Shown here one piece after another: positions 1-12,023 of a DNA stretch of 64,000 nucleotides. The stretch lies in the NCBI RefSeq assembly GCF_014647135.1, contig NZ_BMOP01000017.1, positions 25,815 through 89,814 on the forward strand. The letters run 5' to 3'. Each line of letters starts with the position of its first letter. Within the stretch, counting starts at the first letter, position 1. The position numbers and the translations under genes were made by a program. The notes under the pieces were generated by a model. The model searched no databases. It saw only the letters and a list, made by a program, of their open reading frames with translations, and had not been told where the DNA came from. This DNA comes from Shewanella xiamenensis (GTDB lineage: Bacteria > Pseudomonadota > Gammaproteobacteria > Enterobacterales > Shewanellaceae).

Positions 1-435
1 CACCGAAATAATCGTCGAGTTGCCCAAGCTATTGATGAATTAGAGCAAGTGCTAGGTCGTGATGCGCGCGACACAGAAATTGCAGAAAAACTTGATATGA
101 CGCTCGATGAGTACCATCATATTCTTAACGATGTTTCTGTTGGTAAAATCATAGGGATAGAAGACTTAGGCGTATCACAGGATATACTCACTACAAGTGA
201 TGATGTTAGCGATGGTACGTTTGAGGTCTTGGCAGAAACCCAGTTTCATTCTGCACTTGTTGAGGCGATAAAATTATTGCCCGAAAGGGACGCGCTAGTG
301 CTATCGTTATACTACGATGAAGCATTGAATTTAAAAGAGATTGGCGCCATTCTTGAGGTAAGCGAATCGCGTGTTAGCCAGATATTAAGTCAGGCAATGT
401 TGCGACTCAAAGGCAAACTCAAGCATTGGACATAA
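1..435 (+). CDS. fliA: Flagellar sigma factor FliA (sigma-28), 3' part
   Basis: The reading frame is open from base 1, so the 5' part lies outside the window; 144 codons remain. The visible protein runs from a sigma region 3 segment (RRVAQAIDELEQVLGRDARD) to a region 4 helix-turn-helix (LPERDALVLSLYYDEALNLKEIG... SESRVSQI), the usual C-terminus of FliA. FliA directs RNA polymerase to late flagellar and chemotaxis promoters. cheY follows after 47 bases on the same strand, the standard order in polar-flagellate gammaproteobacteria. A GTG at 49 could open a shorter frame but would cut through region 3, so I treat the gene as truncated by the window edge, not as a short gene. Confidence 0.93.
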   Translation, partial: HRNNRRVAQAIDELEQVLGRDARDTEIAEKLDMTLDEYHHILNDVSVGKIIGIEDLGVSQDILTTSDDVSDGTFEVLAETQFHSALVEAIKLLPERDALVLSLYYDEALNLKEIGAILEVSESRVSQILSQAMLRLKGKLKHWT

Positions 436-482
436 GTATAATTATTAATTGAGCACTGAATGTCAGCTCACCGGAGGAAACC

Positions 483-866
483 TTGGACAAGAATATGAAG
501 ATTCTCATCGTTGATGACTTTTCGACAATGAGACGTATCATCAAGAACTTGTTGCGAGACTTGGGCTTTAACAACACCCAGGAAGCGGACGATGGCTCAA
601 CCGCCTTGCCAATGTTGCAAAAAGGCGATTTTGATTTTGTCGTTACAGACTGGAATATGCCAGGCATGCAGGGTATCGATTTACTTAAAGCCATTAGGGC
701 CGATGACTCCTTGAAGCATCTACCGGTATTAATGGTCACTGCCGAGGCAAAACGTGAACAAATTATTGCTGCTGCACAAGCGGGTGTGAATGGGTATGTG
801 GTAAAGCCTTTTACCGCAGCAACATTGAAAGAGAAGCTAGATAAAATATTTGAACGACTCGCTTAA
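483..866 (+). CDS. cheY: Chemotaxis response regulator CheY
   Basis: Single receiver domain of 127 residues. The acidic pocket (VDD, residues 10-12), phosphoacceptor D56 in DWNMP, T86 and K108 (VVKPF) are all present. Phosphorylated by CheA, it diffuses to the flagellar switch (FliM) and changes rotation. The start is a TTG at 483: a strong GGAGGA lies at 473-478, four bases ahead, whereas the next ATG (495) would be 16 bases from it. cheZ begins 13 bases downstream, so the two are almost certainly co-transcribed. Length and sequence are ordinary for the polar-flagellum CheY type. Confidence 0.97.
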   Translation: MDKNMKILIVDDFSTMRRIIKNLLRDLGFNNTQEADDGSTALPMLQKGDFDFVVTDWNMPGMQGIDLLKAIRADDSLKHLPVLMVTAEAKREQIIAAAQAGVNGYVVKPFTAATLKEKLDKIFERLA

Positions 867-879
867 GCAGGGATGAGCT

Positions 880-1617
880 ATGAAGTCACATACATCAGGG
901 CTCATCACGCTCGAGCATGCTCAGCGTTTAGTCGAACTGTTAAGCGCGAATGAACAAAATCAAGCTGATGATTTATTAAGAGAACTGGCAGCTCCTCTTC
1001 AGAGGGAACTTTTTGATGAGGTAGGCAAACTCACTCGCCAATTGCATAGCGCTCTTATGGATTTCCAAATCGATAATCGGTTAGTTGAGTTAGCCAATAC
1101 AGAAATACCCGATGCTAAGGAACGGCTAAGTTATGTCATTGACATGACTGAACAAGCTGCAAATAAGACTATGGATGCTGTTGAGGAGTGCTTGCCGTTA
1201 GCGAATGCATTAACCGCGAACATCCAACAAGTGATGCCATCGTGGGACAAATTAATGCGTCGTGAAATTGCCCTCAGTGATTTTAAGGTGCTTTGCCATA
1301 ACGTTCAGCATTTGATGTCGCGAAGTGAATTGGACTCAAACCGATTACGCGAATTGCTCAACCAAATATTGATGGCGCAGGATTTTCAAGACCTGACTGG
1401 ACAAATGATCCGCAGGGTAATCGATCTAGTGATGGAAGTTGAAAGTAATCTGGTGTCTATGCTGACGGTGTTTGGTGAGCAGCCAATAATTGAGAGTCAG
1501 ATTACTCAGAAAAATAATATTGAAGCTGAAGGGCCGATAATGAATGCCGAGCTTCGTCAAGATGTAGTAACAGGTCAAGACGAAGTGGATGATCTGCTAT
1601 CGAGTCTGGGTTTCTAA
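880..1617 (+). CDS. cheZ: CheY-P phosphatase CheZ
   Basis: A 245-residue, largely helical protein. The central block around LMAQDFQDLTGQMIRRV (about residues 165-181) is the CheZ catalytic signature, with the conserved Asp/Gln that position water for CheY-P hydrolysis. The C-terminal end (DEVDDLLSSLGF) is the amphipathic CheY-binding tail, joined by a poorly conserved linker. It sits directly between cheY and cheA, as in Vibrio and Pseudomonas. Nothing looks damaged. Confidence 0.96.
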   Translation: MKSHTSGLITLEHAQRLVELLSANEQNQADDLLRELAAPLQRELFDEVGKLTRQLHSALMDFQIDNRLVELANTEIPDAKERLSYVIDMTEQAANKTMDAVEECLPLANALTANIQQVMPSWDKLMRREIALSDFKVLCHNVQHLMSRSELDSNRLRELLNQILMAQDFQDLTGQMIRRVIDLVMEVESNLVSMLTVFGEQPIIESQITQKNNIEAEGPIMNAELRQDVVTGQDEVDDLLSSLGF

Positions 1618-1632
1618 CTGGGAGTCAATTTG

Positions 1633-5607
<3,975 letters not shown>

Positions 5608-5673
5608 CGTGGTGGGCCGCGTAATCATTCCACTTATAAATGGCACAGAATCAACATTTAAGAGGTCAGTGCT

Positions 5674-6465
5674 TTGAAAGTCTGGACCATAGCGAATCAA
5701 AAAGGTGGGGTCGGTAAAACCACTTCGGTAGCAAGTTTAGCGGGAGCCCTCGCTAAACGGGGGAAGCGCGTCTTGATGATTGATACCGATCCTCATGCTT
5801 CACTCGGTTACTACCTTGGGATTGACTCAGAAGAGGTGCCTGGTTCTCTTTTTGATGTATTTGTTGCGCACAATCATCTTACAAAAGAGCTGGTTAAATC
5901 GCATATCGTACCAACTTTGGTGGATGGTTTAGATTTATTACCGTCGACTATGGCGCTAGCAACACTGGATAGAGCTTTAGGCCATCAAGAAGGCATGGGA
6001 CTTGTCTTGCGTAATTTGCTTGCCCTTGTTGCTGATGAATATGATGTTGCCATCGTCGACTGCCCGCCTGTCTTAGGTGTGCTGATGGTAAATGCGTTAG
6101 CCGCGAGCCAACATATTGTCATTCCTGTGCAAACAGAGTTCTTAGCGATTAAAGGGCTTGAGCGCATGGTCAAAACTATGGAAATCATGGGGCGGTCAAA
6201 GAAGACTCGTTACAGTTATACCGTAGTCCCAACCATGTTTGATAAGCGTACTAAGGCATCTCCTGCTGCGTTGCAGGTGTTGAGTGAACAGTATGGTGAG
6301 AGTCTATGGCGTGATGTTATTCCTGTAGATACTAAGTTTAGAGACGCAAGTTTAGCGCATTTACCCGCCTCCCATTATGCAAGTGGTTGTCGTGGTGTAA
6401 AGGCCTATGAAAGATTATTAGATTTTCTTTTAGCTGGGGAGTTTGGCCATGTCAAAATCGGTTGA
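5674..6465 (+). CDS. parC: ParA-family ATPase, polar chemotaxis array positioning (ParC-like)
   Basis: MinD/ParA-type P-loop ATPase of 263 residues. The deviant Walker A is NQKGGVGKTTS at the N-terminus, followed by DTDPHASLGYYLG and VDCPPVLG (switch motifs). Located between cheB and cheW, it corresponds to ParC of Vibrio, which places chemotaxis arrays at the cell pole. It is not a plasmid or chromosome partition ParA: there is no ParB next to it. The start is TTG at 5674, with AAGAGG 8 bases ahead. It overlaps parP by 17 bases. Confidence 0.88.
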   Translation: MKVWTIANQKGGVGKTTSVASLAGALAKRGKRVLMIDTDPHASLGYYLGIDSEEVPGSLFDVFVAHNHLTKELVKSHIVPTLVDGLDLLPSTMALATLDRALGHQEGMGLVLRNLLALVADEYDVAIVDCPPVLGVLMVNALAASQHIVIPVQTEFLAIKGLERMVKTMEIMGRSKKTRYSYTVVPTMFDKRTKASPAALQVLSEQYGESLWRDVIPVDTKFRDASLAHLPASHYASGCRGVKAYERLLDFLLAGEFGHVKIG

Positions 6466-7429
6466 TGAAACTGTTTTTGATTTTTTTGAATTATTATTGC
6501 ACGAAGACGATAGTGCCTTTGGTGCTTCCCCCATTAAATCTCAAGAAAATGTTGCGACCGCTTTTGATAGCAGTAAAAAAACGGAAACTCAGCAGCTCAA
6601 TAATGCCATTTTGGCAGAGCATGAGCGGTCTAAAGCGGATGTTAAAGTTACTCCAGAACCTGAAGTACAACCTATTCGGGCAAAAAGCATTGTTACTGTC
6701 TCCTCTAAGGAGAGTGCTGAGCCGTTAGTGAATAAACAGTCGCTAGAGCGCCTGCTTGCGCCAGTCCTAAAAGTGGAAGCTACAGTTGTTGATAAGCCAA
6801 CGGAGGTTATCGAGCAACCTTTACCAGCACCCAAGCAACCTGTTGCAATAACGGTTGCTGAAGTTGATGAGACTGCGGATGTTGCGCCGACGCAAGTCGA
6901 TAACTTATCGACTGTGCCTGACACTCAAGTCGGCTTTGCGCCTCCAAGTGTGACAAAAGATCTGCAAGAAGTACTCGATGATGAGTTTCAAGTACTATTC
7001 TTTAAGGTAGCTGGGTTGACGTTAGCGGTTCCATTAGTCAGTCTCGGTGGTATCGTCAAAGTAGAACGGATTAATCATATTATTGGTCGTCCTTCTTGGT
7101 TCCTTGGTGTACAAACTCATCGAGAAGAACAGTTAAATCTAGTGGATACCTGTGCGTGGGTTATGCCAGAAAAATACACAGATAAACTGGCGCAATCGGT
7201 AAATTATCAATATCTTGTATTATTAGAGGGCAGTAATTGGGGATTAGCTTGTGAGTCCCTGCTTAATGCAGTAAAAATTACCAAATCGCAAGTAAATTGG
7301 CGCAGCAAAGCAGGGAAACGTCCTTGGCTAGCTGGTGTGGTTAAAGAACAAATGTGTGGCATTTTGCACGTACAAGCCTTAGTTGAAATGCTTGATGCGG
7401 GTTTAGGCTGTCAGGACTCCATTGGTTGA
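6449..7429 (+). CDS. parP: CheW-domain array protein ParP
   Basis: About 327 residues: an acidic, Pro/Val-rich, low-complexity N-terminal half (to about 170) and a C-terminal CheW-like domain (QVLFFKVAGLTLAVPLVSLGGIV onward). In Vibrio the homolog ParP links ParC to the signalling array through this domain, which binds CheA and receptors. Adjacent ParC and CheW support the same role. The ATG at 6449 has GGGGAG 7 bases ahead; the frame also has a TTG two codons earlier. The end overlaps the region upstream of cheW, consistent with one operon. Confidence 0.87.
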   Translation: MSKSVDETVFDFFELLLHEDDSAFGASPIKSQENVATAFDSSKKTETQQLNNAILAEHERSKADVKVTPEPEVQPIRAKSIVTVSSKESAEPLVNKQSLERLLAPVLKVEATVVDKPTEVIEQPLPAPKQPVAITVAEVDETADVAPTQVDNLSTVPDTQVGFAPPSVTKDLQEVLDDEFQVLFFKVAGLTLAVPLVSLGGIVKVERINHIIGRPSWFLGVQTHREEQLNLVDTCAWVMPEKYTDKLAQSVNYQYLVLLEGSNWGLACESLLNAVKITKSQVNWRSKAGKRPWLAGVVKEQMCGILHVQALVEMLDAGLGCQDSIG

Positions 7430-7436
7430 GGTAAAC

Positions 7437-7931
7437 ATGAAAGATACAAGAAATGTCGCAGCCGTGGCTGCAAGTAAAGATGATGCAGTATTGCAATGGG
7501 TTACCTTTAAGTTAGACAACGAGACTTATGGTATTAATGTCATGCAAGTGCAAGAAGTGCTGCGTTACACCGAAATTGCTCCCGTACCTGGTGCACCACA
7601 CTATGTTTTAGGGATTATCAATTTACGCGGTAATGTGGTTACTGTTATTGATACCCGCTCACGTTTTGGGTTGCAATCAGCAGAAGTGGATGATTCGACA
7701 CGTATCGTGATCATTGAAGCAGAAAAGCAAGTCATTGGTATTTTGGTCGATAGTGTTGCTGAAGTCGTTTACTTACGCCGCTCTGAAATTGATAACGCGC
7801 CTAACGTTGGTACAGAAGAGAGTGCGAAGTTTATTCAAGGCGTTAGCAATCGTGATAATGAGTTATTGATCTTAGTTGATTTAGACAAACTATTATCCGA
7901 TGAAGAGTGGGCTGAATTAAATCAACTCTAA
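7437..7931 (+). CDS. cheW: Chemotaxis coupling protein CheW
   Basis: A 164-residue single CheW domain: QWVTFKLDNETYGINVMQVQEVLRY at the N-terminus, NLRGNVVTVIDTR in the middle and LVDSVAEVVYL later. It couples receptors to CheA in the array. The ATG at 7437 is preceded by GAGG with a 5-base gap, so I prefer it to the in-frame TTG at 7422. It is the last gene of the chemotaxis run; a strong terminator follows within 15 bases. Confidence 0.97.
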   Translation: MKDTRNVAAVAASKDDAVLQWVTFKLDNETYGINVMQVQEVLRYTEIAPVPGAPHYVLGIINLRGNVVTVIDTRSRFGLQSAEVDDSTRIVIIEAEKQVIGILVDSVAEVVYLRRSEIDNAPNVGTEESAKFIQGVSNRDNELLILVDLDKLLSDEEWAELNQL

Positions 7932-7944
7932 ATATTCATCGGAG

Positions 7945-7979
7945 GCGGCAGATAGTGTCTATCTGCCGCTTTGCTTTTT
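7945..7979 (+). terminator. Intrinsic terminator after cheW
   Basis: An 11-bp perfect stem (7945-7955 with 7959-7969) with a 3-base TGT loop is followed by a T-rich run (TTTGCTTTTTG). It closes the chemotaxis operon. Confidence 0.9.
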
Positions 7980-8078
7980 GTTATGCGAACGATTCATTTG
8001 GCTTTAATTTACTCTTTTAGAATGCCACTTGATGAGTCGGTGCTGATTTCAGCTGATTGTGATGCGTAGGGATGATGA

Positions 8079-8477
8079 ATGGGCGATGAATTTTTAATCG
8101 CAGCCTTAGTTTATGTGATTGCGTGTTTAGGTTTAGTTCTTTACCTTCAGAAACAATTAAGTAAGTTGCGCAGTAAAGTTGAAGCGTTAACCGTATTAGT
8201 GAAAGAGGGCGATCGTCAGCGCGAGGGCTTTAAGCGTGAAATGCAGGAGCTTCGAAGCGGTACCATTGGTATGGGACGTCGTGTGATTGAGCTTGAAAAA
8301 CGCTTACATCAACAATCTGAACGCATTGAAGAATCTACTCAACAGGATCCCCAAGCAAAGCTTTATACGCGTGCGATGAAGATGGTGGCCCTCGGAGCCG
8401 GTGTAGATGAGCTAATCAAAGAGTGTGAATTGCCTAAAGCTGAAGCTGAGTTGTTAATTCGTTTACACCGTAAATAG
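8079..8477 (+). CDS. DUF2802 protein with one N-terminal membrane helix
   Basis: 132 residues. Residues 3-21 (EFLIAALVYVIACLGLVLYL) form a membrane helix; a charged coiled-coil-like stretch follows (about 22-95), then a small C-terminal block (KMVALGAGVDELIKECELPKAEAELLIRLHR). This last block is the DUF2802 signature and resembles a short helix-turn-helix. The gene regularly follows cheW in Shewanella and Vibrio. Function is unknown. It has its own upstream spacer of about 100 bases after the cheW terminator, so it may be a separate transcript. Confidence 0.8.
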   Translation: MGDEFLIAALVYVIACLGLVLYLQKQLSKLRSKVEALTVLVKEGDRQREGFKREMQELRSGTIGMGRRVIELEKRLHQQSERIEESTQQDPQAKLYTRAMKMVALGAGVDELIKECELPKAEAELLIRLHRK

Positions 8478-8483
8478 GCGAAT

Positions 8484-8571
8484 AATTTGGGACGCACTTC
8501 GTGACTCTCGGCCGCAGCAAAGTGCTGCTCTAGAACGCTACGTTGTGGCTCTAGGAGCTAGCCACCTTTGC
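8484..8571. repeat. CTAG/hairpin repeat cluster 1
   Basis: Intergenic cluster between two converging genes. It holds short inverted modules (CACTTCGTG; GCAGC...GCTGC at 8514-8528; GTGGCT...AGCCAC) separated by CTAG-containing links. It is the most degenerate member of the repeat family described in the findings. It may also serve as a two-way transcription end, but no clear T-run is present. Confidence 0.6.
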
Positions 8572-8572
8572 T

Positions 8573-8881
8573 TTAAGCCTTATCAACAATCTTCTTATGC
8601 ATATTGCTCCATTGTTCTGGGAATTTTCCGTCCAGCATATACACAAATGCGATTAATTCGGCGATAAGCAGATACAGCTCTCTTGGAATTTCTTCGCCTA
8701 ATTCAAGCAATCGAAGAAAGTTACTCAGGTGCGGATCTTGGTGAATATAAACGCCTGAGGCTTTTGCTAGAGCGATAATTTCGTCAGCGATTAGCCCTTC
8801 ACCCGATGCGACTACTTTAGGCGCATGTTTTCCGTCATAACTCAAGGCAACAGCTTGCTGGGTTTTATATTCTTCCGCCAT
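8573..8881 (-). CDS. FlhB C-terminal-domain homolog (export-switch-like)
   Basis: 102 residues matching only the cytoplasmic tail of FlhB/YscU export-switch proteins: QAVALSYDGKHAPKVVASGEGLIADEIIALAKASGVYIHQDPHL. There are no membrane helices. The autocleavage motif NPTH of real FlhB is absent. Such stand-alone FlhB-tail proteins occur in several flagellated bacteria, where they can stand in for the processed FlhB tail in substrate switching. Co-orientation 15 bases downstream of a FliK-like gene, the natural partner of FlhB, fits this. Exact role is inferred. Confidence 0.82.
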   Translation of the reverse strand: MAEEYKTQQAVALSYDGKHAPKVVASGEGLIADEIIALAKASGVYIHQDPHLSNFLRLLELGEEIPRELYLLIAELIAFVYMLDGKFPEQWSNMHKKIVDKA

Positions 8882-8896
8882 AGATAGACTCTTTAA

Positions 8897-10897
8897 TTAT
8901 GCTCTTGTTTTCACAAGAAAATGATCACCAGGCAGCAATGTTGCTGGAACTGGTGCTAATTGGGTGGATAATTCACCCGGTGTAAATCCTAATTGCGATA
9001 GTTTTTGTCCCAGTGGAGCCAGAAAGTTATCTACTCGGCGAAGTAATGACTGACTGTCACCTTTGAACTGAATATCTAGTACTTGTTGGTGAAAACGTGC
9101 CGATATCAGTAATGGACCCTGGGCGAGATTAAACTTCAATTGTAAATTCCAGCCTTTATGATGTTGCTGTTCATCGCTATCGGCTTCTCGCTCGAATTTA
9201 CCTTCTAATTGTTCATGACGTTGATTAATCCCATAGGGAAGGGCAAAAAACCACACTAAATTGCCATTATTTTCACTACTGGCTTGTTGATAAAGCTGTA
9301 GGCTTGAAGCTAGTTGTACCATGCTTTCTAGGCCGCCAGCTTTACTAAATTGTCCCAGCTGGTGGTTAGATAATCCGATTTTAGTTTGGAGTTGCTCTAA
9401 GTAATCAGCCAATTTAGCACTCATTTTACTATTAGCATTATTTGCCATAAACCCCAATAACAACTGAAACAATGAGCTAATGGCTCCCGCATTGAATAGC
9501 ATTGAGGCTTGACCGAGCTGCGGCGTTGCTAAATTTAAGGTTGCGAGACCAAGGATGCTGTCTTTTAGTTCGTTTGGATCGCTTAATTGGCCTAAAGGAT
9601 GTGGGCCTAGATGAGGCAGATGTTTTAACAGCTCGGCAGCTAAGTTTGTGCTAGCTCGAGAGACCATCTGCTCGATGGGGAGAGCACCGGCCTTGGTAAA
9701 GGCTTTTTGAAGCACTTGATTAACATTGATATTGGCTTCGTTGAGCTTATTTTGTTTATCAGCACCTAACGAGTCTGATGGGGTTTTAAGATTTAGCGGT
9801 GTTTCATTACTGGACAAATTTTTGGTCATCGCTAACTCATTAGCGAGGACCTGTGGTTTAGTCTGTAAGCTGCTAAAGTCCGATTTTGCATGTTGACTTT
9901 GCAAAGTATTTGATGCCGTTACGGTATTTTTTACATCCGATGCGCTTGCATCTTTAGTCAGTGCCTTAGGTTCAGGAATAGCCGTTTTGGGATCAATTTG
10001 TTGATTGGTAGTTTGTCCTGTCGTCAGCTTTACTTCAGTAGTGGATTGTAAATTGACGCTAATAGCAATCTTGGATGGTGAGTTTTTTACGGATGTCACT
10101 TCATCCGCAATAGAACCCGTTTGAGTCTGGGATATTTTTATGTCGGAAATTGATCCACCTTGGGTGCTAGACGTATTTACTTTTGCAGCAGTGCTATCCG
10201 TTTGGGGGACTAAGCCCTCAAGTTTCCGTAAAAAACTCGCAATAATCTGAACGGGTTCCATTTTGCTTATCACAACATGACTCGCTTGCTTGTCAATAAT
10301 GGGAAGCTGAGTTTCATTTATCGGAGCGCCAATTTGGATTTCGAGTTTGCTCAGTATTGGGGTCAACACTAAAATAGGTTTCCCTTGTAAAAGGGTAATT
10401 TTTGCTTGATATTCACCCGCATTAAGTCGTGTTCCTGGATCCTGTGGCACAACAGTTCCATTCGTAAATTGGAATTCTTTTGCAGTAGTAATGACATTAG
10501 GGAGGGGGTAGCCCTGTGGGCGGGCAGAGAGAGCGTATAATTTTGTCTCTGAAATCCCATTTTGTTGTGCAAGTAATGTGATCGCTTCTGGGAGCTTAAG
10601 GTTGACTGTCGAACCCAAGGCAATCAGTTGCGAGGTTTGTGTCATAGCACTCGATTCAGTGGGGCTATTCACGACTTGATTGACTAAAAATTGACTAGCA
10701 ATAATTAATGCTTGGCGCTGCTGAGCATTAACGAGCTTTAAATTATATTCTGTACCGTTTAGAATAATACTATCGCCTTCAGGAGATAGTTGGACTTCAG
10801 CGGGAATAGGACGCGCATTGGTGCTCAGGGCAGTGTTCTGAGTCCCTGAAGTGATTAATGGTGCGTTGGTAATCTGACTAAGTGGAATCGACTCCAT
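8897..10897 (-). CDS. FliK-like flagellar hook-length control domain protein
   Basis: 666 residues. The first two thirds are Ser/Thr/Gln/Asn-rich and poorly structured (about 200-400 especially). The C-terminal part (about 550-650, ending LLRRVDNFLAPLGQKLSQLGFTPGELST) looks like the Flg_hook domain of FliK. FliK measures hook length and then signals FlhB to switch export class. This gene is outside the main flagellar cluster and pairs with an FlhB-tail gene, so it is probably a paralog of the canonical FliK. The name is therefore left open. Confidence 0.72.
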   Translation of the reverse strand: MESIPLSQITNAPLITSGTQNTALSTNARPIPAEVQLSPEGDSIILNGTEYNLKLVNAQQRQALIIASQFLVNQVVNSPTESSAMTQTSQLIALGSTVNLKLPEAITLLAQQNGISETKLYALSARPQGYPLPNVITTAKEFQFTNGTVVPQDPGTRLNAGEYQAKITLLQGKPILVLTPILSKLEIQIGAPINETQLPIIDKQASHVVISKMEPVQIIASFLRKLEGLVPQTDSTAAKVNTSSTQGGSISDIKISQTQTGSIADEVTSVKNSPSKIAISVNLQSTTEVKLTTGQTTNQQIDPKTAIPEPKALTKDASASDVKNTVTASNTLQSQHAKSDFSSLQTKPQVLANELAMTKNLSSNETPLNLKTPSDSLGADKQNKLNEANINVNQVLQKAFTKAGALPIEQMVSRASTNLAAELLKHLPHLGPHPLGQLSDPNELKDSILGLATLNLATPQLGQASMLFNAGAISSLFQLLLGFMANNANSKMSAKLADYLEQLQTKIGLSNHQLGQFSKAGGLESMVQLASSLQLYQQASSENNGNLVWFFALPYGINQRHEQLEGKFEREADSDEQQHHKGWNLQLKFNLAQGPLLISARFHQQVLDIQFKGDSQSLLRRVDNFLAPLGQKLSQLGFTPGELSTQLAPVPATLLPGDHFLVKTRA

Positions 10898-11117
10898 ACT
10901 AAACCTTTGTTGGAATAACTCGCGGTGCGTTATTTAAAAAATTAACAATTGACCAAACTGTTTTGCCAAGTATGCTTATGCGCTTTGTAAAGTCAGTGGC
11001 ATTTTGTCTGTCATACTTAGTATACGACTCGGATGACTAATCTTTTATCGTCACTTGTTGATGGTCACTTTAACGAAAACTCGTGAACTCGGCAGTACAT
11101 TTATTTAAGAGAGCAAT

Positions 11118-11903
11118 ATGAAGTTGAAATGGATAGGGGTACTTTTAGGCTTTGCATTACTGCCCAAGGTTTATGGCGCAGAGGTAGCCGTACCCGATAG
11201 CACTCCAAAGGACGGGGCTTCAGCTGTAAAAATTACTTACGAAGATCCAAGAGATCCCTTTGAAGGGTTCAACCGGGCCATGTGGGACTTTAACTATCTG
11301 TTTCTCGATAGGTACCTATACCGGCCAGTTGCACATGGTTATAACGATTATATCCCGTTGCCTGCTAAAACAGGGATTAATAACTTTGTGCAAAACTTGG
11401 AAGAACCCAGCAGCGTGGTAAACAACTTATTGCAAGGCAAATGGGGTTGGGCGGCGAATGCGGGTGGTCGTTTTACGGTTAACACGACGATAGGGTTACT
11501 AGGCGTTATTGATGTGGCTGATATGATGGGAATGCCACGTAAGCAGGACGAGTTTAACGAAGTGTTGGGCTATTACGGTGTACCTAATGGTCCCTATTTT
11601 ATGGCACCCTTTGCTGGTCCATATGTTGTTCGTGAACTCGCATCAGATTGGGTTGATGGTCTATACTTTCCACTATCTGAACTCACAGTGTGGCAATCCG
11701 TGGTTAAATGGGGCCTTAAAAGCTTACATGCTAGAGCCTCGGCAATTGACCAGGAAAGACTTGTTGATAATGCGCTCGATCCCTATGCCTTCGTGAAAGA
11801 TGCGTACTTACAACACATGGACTATAAGGTCTATGATGGCAATGTTCCTCAAAAACAAGAAGATGATGAGTTACTCGACCAGTACATGCAGGAACTTGAG
11901 TAA
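11118..11903 (+). CDS. mlaA: MlaA/VacJ-family protein (outer-membrane lipid asymmetry)
   Basis: 261 residues. After an N-terminal signal peptide comes the family signature DPFEGFNRAMWDFN (about 49-62), followed by NNFVQNLEEPSSVVNNLLQG and the FTVNTTIGLLGVIDVA block. MlaA removes misplaced phospholipids from the outer leaflet and passes them to MlaC. Most MlaA proteins are lipoproteins with a Cys at the cleavage site; here the signal sequence ends LLPKVYGAEV and has no Cys, suggesting signal-peptidase I cleavage near A21. The C-terminus is acidic (KQEDDELLDQYMQELE). Confidence 0.9.
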   Translation: MKLKWIGVLLGFALLPKVYGAEVAVPDSTPKDGASAVKITYEDPRDPFEGFNRAMWDFNYLFLDRYLYRPVAHGYNDYIPLPAKTGINNFVQNLEEPSSVVNNLLQGKWGWAANAGGRFTVNTTIGLLGVIDVADMMGMPRKQDEFNEVLGYYGVPNGPYFMAPFAGPYVVRELASDWVDGLYFPLSELTVWQSVVKWGLKSLHARASAIDQERLVDNALDPYAFVKDAYLQHMDYKVYDGNVPQKQEDDELLDQYMQELE

Positions 11904-11916
11904 GCTCATGCGCTAA

Positions 11917-11946
11917 CTTGGCTGCAGGCATGAATATGCAGCCAAG
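11917..11946. terminator. Hairpin downstream of mlaA
   Basis: A 10-bp perfect inverted repeat (CTTGGCTGCA, 11917-11926, with 11937-11946) and a 10-base loop lie 13 bases after the mlaA stop. There is no T-run, so it is a weak terminator candidate or an RNA 3'-end stabiliser. Confidence 0.4.
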
Positions 11947-12023
11947 CCAATGCCGTATAAATGATTCTTCCCATGTCATCATTGAATGATTGCTGTTGCA
12001 GTAAACGTTACGCGGGAATCTTT

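Noticed and set aside
5674..6465. Chromosome partition ParA
   Set aside because: No parB or parS-like cluster is near; the position between cheB and parP marks the chemotaxis-array type.
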